In this document: positions 13,136-17,563 of the stretch, piece after piece | Position numbering within the stretch: position 1 is the stretch's first letter | How the letters are laid out: the number at the start of each line of letters is the position of its first letter | NCBI GenBank assembly: GCA_045223835.1 | Contig: JBGUZS010000216.1 | Location: forward strand, 1-17,563 | DNA from: UBA1774 sp045223835 | GTDB lineage: Bacteria > Bacillota > Clostridia > Oscillospirales > Oscillospiraceae | Direction: 5' to 3' | Length of the DNA: 17,563 bases | Notes under the pieces: generated by a model | What the model was told of the DNA's origin: nothing | Databases searched by the model: none | Seen by the model: only the letters and a program-made list of their open reading frames with translations | Made by a program: the position numbers and the translations under genes

Positions 13136-14845
13136 ATGGCGATCTTTCACATGGAGGCAAAAGTCATCACGCGGGGCGTCGGGCGTACCGTCTGCGGCGC
13201 TGCCGCTTATATGAGCTGTTCCCGCATCTATAATGACTACGACGGCATGCAGCACGACTACACCCGCAAGGGCGGTCTTGTTTGGGAGCGTGTCTTTCTT
13301 CCGCCCACCGCCCCAGCCGAATGGCAGGACCGGGAGAAGCTATGGAACGCGGTGGAGGCCGCCGAGAAAACGAAGGACAGCCGCCTTTCCCGTGAGTTCA
13401 TCGTAGCCTTGCCGATGGAGTTGGAACGGCAGGCGTGGATCGGACTGGTGAGCGATTTCATACAGGAGCAATTCGTTTCGGCCGGCATGTGCGCTGATGC
13501 CGCCATCCACGACGTTGACGGGCATAATCCCCACGCCCACATCCTGCTGACCGTGCGGCCTTTGAATCAGGATGGCTCCTGGCAGCACAAGACCGAGAAA
13601 GAATACCTCTGCGTCCGGGACGGAAAAGAACAGGGCTTCACCGCCGCCGAGTTCAAAGCGGCGCAGGCGGAGGGCTGGGAAAAACAATACCTGTATCAGG
13701 TCGGGAAGGAAAAACTGTATCTCCCTCCCTCCGTCGCAAACGCGCAGGGCTTTGAGCGACTGTCTAAGCATCCCTACAGCACAAAATACGGCAGGCAGAA
13801 TCCCATCACCGCTCGTTGGAACAGCGAAGAACAACTTGTAGTATGGCGGGCAGCCTGGGCGGATACCAGCAACCGATGGCTGGAACGATGTGGTCACGAT
13901 GACCGTATCGACCACCGCAACCATGCGGCACGCGGACTGGACGAGAAGCCCACCATCCATGAGGGCGTCAGCGCTCGGAAGATGGAGGCGGCGGGTCACG
14001 TCTCCGAACGCTGCGAGATCAACCGACAGATCCGCGCCGACAATGCCCTGATCCGCAGATTGAAAGCGGCTGTACAAAAACTGAAGTCTGCCATTGAGAC
14101 CACTATCCCCACCCTGGCCTCTGCCATGGAGACCGTGCGCCAGAACATCATCGTATTCAACTACGGCCTGCTGCATATCCGCAGCCGGAAACAGGAAACG
14201 GGCGAGTATGTAACCAAGGCCAGGAAGCAGTTCAACAGTTATCTTGACCTCCACAGCCAAATCAGGGCGAAGCTGGACGAGCGAAAAGCGCTGCAAGCGG
14301 AGCTCGACGGTCTGGGGCTTCTGAGCATTGGCAGACGCAAGGAACTGAAAACAAAACTCGCGGTGTTGGCCGAGGAGATCGAAGAACTGCGCTTTGAGGA
14401 AAAGGACATCATGCAGGGCTTCGATAAAGAGGACGTAGCCGGGATGAAGCAGGTCAAGTCCGAGATCGGCGGGGCGGATGCGGATATGGTCAGGCTGGGC
14501 AAGGATGAAACCACGCTCACCGAAGCCATCGAAAAAGAACGCGAAAAGTTTACCGAGCTGAAAAAGCAGGCAGCCGAACTGGATCGGGGCGAGCTGACCG
14601 ATGCCCGCCTTGCTCTCCGCCCGCAGATGGAGGCCCAGTCAAAGGAACGGATCAGGAGAGCCATGAGCAGCGGCAAAATCAGCTTCTGGAGTTATCAGGC
14701 CAGCGTCAGAGGCGCCGACATACTGATGGGTGAGGATGATATGGCGGAACAGTGTGAACGGGAACAGCGAATTAACAAGCTAGTGATTAGTGATAAGTCG
14801 GAACGCAATTCAAAGGAGAACAGGCACAGCCCTGCAACCAGGTAG
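13136..14845 (+). CDS. mobL: MobA/MobL-family relaxase (MOBQ)
   Basis: A 569-aa relaxase that should nick one strand at oriT, stay covalently attached through a tyrosine and pilot it into a recipient using a helper's mating channel. The N-terminal domain (1-260) shows AAAYMSCSR with the probable catalytic Y25, matching the tyrosine position in R1162 MobA, and the metal-binding DGHNPHAHILLT motif (H130, H133, H135). The segment KTEKEYLCVRDGKEQGFTAAEF (about 152-173) is also common in the family. The rest (290-540) is long charged helices, probably coiled coil, with no helicase or primase domain. AAAGGAGG lies 11 nt before the ATG. The final 25 residues, after about R544, look less regular and coincide with the change to AT-rich DNA. 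No type IV secretion genes are present in the window. Confidence 0.93.
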   Translation: MAIFHMEAKVITRGVGRTVCGAAAYMSCSRIYNDYDGMQHDYTRKGGLVWERVFLPPTAPAEWQDREKLWNAVEAAEKTKDSRLSREFIVALPMELERQAWIGLVSDFIQEQFVSAGMCADAAIHDVDGHNPHAHILLTVRPLNQDGSWQHKTEKEYLCVRDGKEQGFTAAEFKAAQAEGWEKQYLYQVGKEKLYLPPSVANAQGFERLSKHPYSTKYGRQNPITARWNSEEQLVVWRAAWADTSNRWLERCGHDDRIDHRNHAARGLDEKPTIHEGVSARKMEAAGHVSERCEINRQIRADNALIRRLKAAVQKLKSAIETTIPTLASAMETVRQNIIVFNYGLLHIRSRKQETGEYVTKARKQFNSYLDLHSQIRAKLDERKALQAELDGLGLLSIGRRKELKTKLAVLAEEIEELRFEEKDIMQGFDKEDVAGMKQVKSEIGGADADMVRLGKDETTLTEAIEKEREKFTELKKQAAELDRGELTDARLALRPQMEAQSKERIRRAMSSGKISFWSYQASVRGADILMGEDDMAEQCEREQRINKLVISDKSERNSKENRHSPATR

Positions 14846-15250
14846 AGAGTGGCTTGATGTATTCCGTTTTACACAACCAGTTATCGCGAAGACGGTTGGT
14901 GGGAAATGAGCATTTCTGCAGCTATCTCCAAAGCGGAATTACCACACATATAGCAGCACCAGAAATGCAGAGAGATTGAAATAATCGAAGCAATGAAAGA
15001 GAAGAATGGACATCTTGCGTCAAGGGAAGCCTCAAGTTGTGCAGAACACACCCGCTACTTCACACAGCGCGAGAGAGGAATGAAAAAATGGTTTTGTCTT
15101 GTTGATTATGGTTCTCGAAAATTAAATTACACAGCGCATGAGCCATTACAAAGAGCTCAACAGTGCGGACTACGTTGCGATAATCAGCATGCAATTGTTC
15201 TTCTCTGCACGCGAATTGCGCGCTGATCCCACATCTTGTGCATTTCCCCC
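14846..15250. other. AT-richer gap with no supported gene
   Basis: About 400 nt after the relaxase with no ORF that has a convincing ribosome site and family pattern. A 77-codon frame at 14993-15226 lacks these and has odd composition (many Cys, Arg and His). The base composition differs from the relaxase gene, which suggests a junction or decayed DNA. I see no clear terminator after the relaxase stop. Confidence 0.5.
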
Positions 15251-15279
15251 TTGCATCTTGCTTGCGACTATGGTACAAT
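15251..15279 (+). promoter_or_regulatory. Extended -10 promoter of the 123-aa cargo gene
   Basis: TTGCAT (15251-15256), 17 nt, then TG-G-TACAAT (TACAAT at 15274-15279). The -35 is weak but the extended -10 is good. The predicted start near 15286 excludes the in-frame ATG at 15236 as a translation start. Confidence 0.55.
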
Positions 15280-15316
15280 ACACTTGCAAAAGCCAATCCG
15301 AATGCGAGGTGGTTTT

Positions 15317-15688
15317 GTGGCTTTCAGTTTTGATTATTCCTTCCTTAAAAATGGCAGCCCCATCGTAACCCTGAGTTCATTCGGAATTGCCTTTAATCGA
15401 GGCGCGATTGAGGCTTTAGGTACGCCTAACCAAGTGAATATCGGTTATGACCAAAAAGCTCACGCAATCGGAATAAAGGCCAAAACCGAGGAAACAGACC
15501 TACCAACCTATGATTTTGCTCGCCGGATCAAGAATGACTGGATTCGAATTGGCGCAAAGGACTTTGTGAAATACCTTTCTAAGGTGAGCGGCATAGATTT
15601 TATTTCAAAGTCCAAACAATTTATCGCCGAATACGATATGGAAACCGAAACGCTTGTAGTCATTGTTGACGACAGCCATCTCAAATAA
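15317..15688 (+). CDS. Uncharacterised cargo protein (123 aa)
   Basis: A 123-aa protein I do not recognise as a named family. It begins (M)AFSFDYSFLKNGSPIVTLSSFG and continues with alternating beta-type stretches (VNIGYDQKAHAIGIKAK, about 45-61) and a helical middle containing W-x-R-x-G-x-K-D-F (about 76-84). The end ETLVVIVDDSHLK is acidic. The repeated 'D-x-K/E-x-x-x-I/V' strands recall small beta-rich proteins found in Firmicutes cassettes, but this is weak. No catalytic motif, cysteine cluster or membrane segment is present. The GTG at 15317 is preferred, with GAGG 7 nt upstream; an ATG at 15302 has no ribosome site. It is followed by a large inverted repeat and then the 302-aa gene, with which it may form a unit. 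Confidence 0.7.
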   Translation: MAFSFDYSFLKNGSPIVTLSSFGIAFNRGAIEALGTPNQVNIGYDQKAHAIGIKAKTEETDLPTYDFARRIKNDWIRIGAKDFVKYLSKVSGIDFISKSKQFIAEYDMETETLVVIVDDSHLK

Positions 15689-15771
15689 AATACAACCAGG
15701 AAAAAAAGAGGAGCACCCCACGAGTACCAGTCGTAGGATGCACTCTCCTGTGTTTGATATTGCAGACCACT

Positions 15772-15825
15772 CAAAGGTGCTACACAACATCATTGTCTTG
15801 ACACAAGGAAAGTATAGCACCTTTG
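15772..15825. repeat. 11-bp perfect inverted repeat in the cargo region
   Basis: CAAAGGTGCTA (15772-15782) and TAGCACCTTTG (15815-15825) flank 32 nt that contains a further TTGT/ACAA pairing and a TTGACA box (15798-15803) with no matching -10. No T-tract follows, so it is not a simple terminator. It could be an operator, an RNA structure or a recombination remnant between the two cargo genes. Confidence 0.6.
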
Positions 15826-15919
15826 GGCCGGTTTGTAAACCTAACGGGTGAAATTTTCCCATTAGCGTCAAACACGGCTTTTCTTGCTTGTAAATATTAG
15901 AAAGCAGGTGTGCTATACG

Positions 15920-16828
15920 ATGGTTTCAAAGAAACGCATCCACAATCCAAGCAGGTACCTTTTCCCCATCCCTCCAGGAAGCGGGTTCTACGTCGTCGTA
16001 CCACTGACCGAGGAAGACTATCCTCGGTTGCAGAGTTATGGCATAAGGCCGGACGGCAAGGCTCGTATTCCTGAACCGATTCAATCAGCCACCATTGCCA
16101 ACGCGGACGGAAAACTGATTGTAATCCGAAGTCTGCCAAAAACACTGCGGCCGATCGTTCGCACATATCATGTAATCGACTGGCACGGAAATGACCACTA
16201 CGGAACTTGTGTTCAACACCGCCTGTGTTTTCAACGAAAACTGATCCCGCCTACCAACGTAGCCTTTGTTGTTGAGGAAGGCGTCCTTTTCTCTCCGCTG
16301 TTTGAAAATCAACCAAATGTAACGCCAGAGATCAAAGCCGCTATGAACATGGCATTGGAGATGCTAGGCCGTTTCGATATCTGGTCACCTGAAAAAGCAC
16401 CGATTTTTCCTCCGGAACAGAAGCTTGAGGTGCCTTGGGAAATCCTTCGAGCAGGTACGAGAGAACAAGAAGTACTGCGTTCCTATTTGGAAGATGTTGT
16501 AAAACACAAACCTAAGTGCGAGCAGTTGGCTATCTTCGGAAACCATGAGCATCTGCAATCATTTAGCCCGGATTTCTATGTCTTGGGTTCCCAGAACTTC
16601 CTAGGGTATGTGGTGTATGGCTTTCCGCAGCTTAATTTGTTCGTTTTTGAGTCAAACGAAATCAACAATGCGACATACGTTTTCCAAGGTGATTGGGAGA
16701 ACGCTTCCCGATTAACAAAGACCGAGGTTCTCTCCGGAGGGCTTCAGGAAGCGCGACTGTATCATACCGAAAACTGGAAAGGGAATATGTCCCAGTTGAT
16801 TTCTCGGTTTCATACGAAAGAGCAGTAA
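15920..16828 (+). CDS. Uncharacterised cargo protein (302 aa)
   Basis: A 302-aa soluble protein of no family I recognise. It starts MVSKKRIHNPSRYLFPIPPG, followed by a strand-rich part (about 20-130) with YVVVPLTEEDY and RTYHVIDWHGNDHYGT, then a helical stretch (about 140-210), and a final strand-rich part with FGNHEHLQSFSPDFYVLG and YVFQGDWENASRLTKTEVL. Conserved-looking His, Asp and Trp residues in the WHGNDHYGT and FGNHEHLQ segments could be functional, but no known active site is matched. The ATG at 15920 is preferred over a TTG at 15884; the ribosome site (AGGTG) is weak, suggesting low or controlled expression. A strong terminator follows. The lower GC than the relaxase suggests separate acquisition. 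Confidence 0.75.
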   Translation: MVSKKRIHNPSRYLFPIPPGSGFYVVVPLTEEDYPRLQSYGIRPDGKARIPEPIQSATIANADGKLIVIRSLPKTLRPIVRTYHVIDWHGNDHYGTCVQHRLCFQRKLIPPTNVAFVVEEGVLFSPLFENQPNVTPEIKAAMNMALEMLGRFDIWSPEKAPIFPPEQKLEVPWEILRAGTREQEVLRSYLEDVVKHKPKCEQLAIFGNHEHLQSFSPDFYVLGSQNFLGYVVYGFPQLNLFVFESNEINNATYVFQGDWENASRLTKTEVLSGGLQEARLYHTENWKGNMSQLISRFHTKEQ

Positions 16829-16888
16829 TAGTTTTGGCCACTCAATCAACTGATCACGGCTGGTACACATGATCAGAATCACTAAAAC

Positions 16889-16933
16889 CACCTCCATGTC
16901 TTTCTGGTAACGGAAGCATGGAGGTGTTTTTTT
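16889..16933 (+). terminator. Strong rho-independent terminator closing the cargo block
   Basis: CACCTCCATG (16889-16898) pairs with CATGGAGGTG (16917-16926), followed by seven T (16927-16933). Confidence 0.9.
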
Positions 16934-17080
16934 CCTGATAATACTTCCCTGAACCATAGAATCCCAGAAAAATCTATGAGGGAAGGCCCCCGGAGGCCTG
17001 CTCGTACATTATAGTATATAGAGGGTTAAACAGGCGGAAGTCGAGACCTGTTAAGATCAAACAGTTGAGGAGAGGCAGAC

Positions 17081-17284
17081 ATGCTGAAAAACGGTGAACG
17101 CCCGTTGAATAGTGAAGAACGGGAATTCTTCTATGGGCTGTATAAAGGCCAATGTCCGGACTATGCCACGGTGCTGGAGAAAATGAAGGAGCTGCTGACG
17201 GCCAAGGCCAACATTGACCGCATTTTGGGTATGGATGCCCCGGATAGAACCGTCCAAAGGGAACGTCCTTCGGAGCAGCGGTAA
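17081..17284 (+). CDS. Small uncharacterised protein before a second oriT-like region (67 aa)
   Basis: A 67-aa, charged, mostly helical protein beginning MLKNGERPLNSEEREFFYGLY, with a middle TVLEKMKELLTAKANIDRIL. I do not recognise a family. The ribosome site GAGGAGAGG lies about 5 nt before the ATG, so translation is likely. Its place, just before about 240 nt of hairpins and an AAGTGCGC-type inverted repeat, mirrors that of the DUF3847-like gene (12568-12774) ahead of the first oriT and relaxase. It may therefore be an accessory protein of a second mobilization or transfer module whose relaxase gene would lie past the right edge. That role is inferred from layout only. Confidence 0.65.
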   Translation: MLKNGERPLNSEEREFFYGLYKGQCPDYATVLEKMKELLTAKANIDRILGMDAPDRTVQRERPSEQR

Positions 17285-17320
17285 GCTGCCCGAAAAGTGA
17301 TTTCGCAGAAATCGCGCAGC

Positions 17321-17522
17321 CGCGCCGCAGGCGCGAAATGGGACCCACGCGCAAGCCCGTCAAAGCGGGTTGCTTGGGGCAAGAAGGAGCGGGGGAATGA
17401 ACGAGCTTTCGGCTTTTGCCGGAAGAGAGGGATATGGAGCTTGCGACGACGCAGGGGGATTGGGGAGCGCCCCAACAAGCAGCAAACCGCCCGGCCCCGC
17501 AAAGCGGGAGCCGGACGGTTTT
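17321..17522. repeat. Hairpins before the second oriT-like site
   Basis: CGCGCC-GCA-GGCGCG (17321-17335) and a long interrupted hairpin AAACCG...CGGTTT (17484-17521) with CCGGC/GCCGG and CCGC/GCGG inside. No coding frame is convincing in 17285-17563. Confidence 0.55.
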
Positions 17523-17524
17523 CC

Positions 17525-17544
17525 GCAAGTGTGTGCGCACTTGC
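17525..17544 (-). other. Second candidate oriT core
   Basis: A perfect 7-bp inverted repeat GCAAGTG-TGTGCG-CACTTGC. Read on the minus strand it gives GCAAGTGCGCACAC, sharing AAGTGCGC (17535-17542) with the first candidate nic region at 12834-12841. It lies 20 nt from the window end, so the expected relaxase gene cannot be seen. Confidence 0.45.
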
Positions 17545-17563
17545 CCTGCTTGCCGGTTTCTGA

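Noticed and set aside
14993..15226. 77-codon frame after the relaxase
   Set aside because: No ribosome site, Cys/His/Arg-rich random composition and no family pattern. Treated as non-coding.
17297..17563. 88-codon frame at the right edge
   Set aside because: Arg/Gly/Lys-rich translation through hairpins and the oriT-like repeat, with no ribosome site.

Overview
The window looks like a chromosome segment of a GC-rich gut-type Clostridia (Oscillospiraceae-like). That placement is an inference from strong AGGAGG-type ribosome sites, consensus sigma-A-like promoters, the clostridial 62-residue protein at 3078-3266 and the TnpV/TnpW/serine-recombinase mobile DNA. No rRNA or other phylogenetic marker is present.

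Positions 1-5543 hold ordinary chromosomal genes. An AEC-family transporter and a bicupin protein form a leftward unit ending in a strong terminator. A small MscS-type mechanosensitive channel runs rightward from its own promoter. Three leftward genes follow: a conserved 62-aa protein, a membrane-anchored protein of unknown function whose promoter spacer is filled by a palindrome, and an EstA/esterase D-type alpha/beta hydrolase.

From about 5.6 kb to the right edge the DNA is mobile. The left boundary probably lies in the hairpin-rich stretch 5.55-5.8 kb. In order come: tnpV; a leftward two-gene unit encoding an acidic protein with a sigma-region-4-like helix-turn-helix and a protein with a C-terminal zinc ribbon; a structured leader with small peptide ORFs; tnpW, whose stop overlaps the start of a large TnpX/TndX-type serine recombinase; an AbiEi/AbiEii (type IV toxin-antitoxin, phage-abortive) pair with a 12-bp inverted repeat on its promoter; a DUF3847-like small protein; a hairpin-dense oriT region with a MOBQ-type nic-like core on the minus strand; and a MobA/MobL relaxase. 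The recombinase would move the element within the cell, the relaxase and oriT would allow mobilization by a helper, and AbiE would provide defence or stabilization.

After the relaxase the composition becomes AT-richer (about 14.8-16.95 kb). Two genes of no recognised family (123 and 302 aa) lie there, each with its own regulatory-looking DNA, and a strong terminator closes the block. This is the best candidate here for an undescribed system. The last 0.6 kb repeats the layout seen before the relaxase: a small 67-aa gene, then hairpins, then a second AAGTGCGC-containing inverted repeat. A second mobilization module probably begins just beyond the window, so the mobile DNA may be composite or nested.

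I saw no tRNA, rRNA or CRISPR array.
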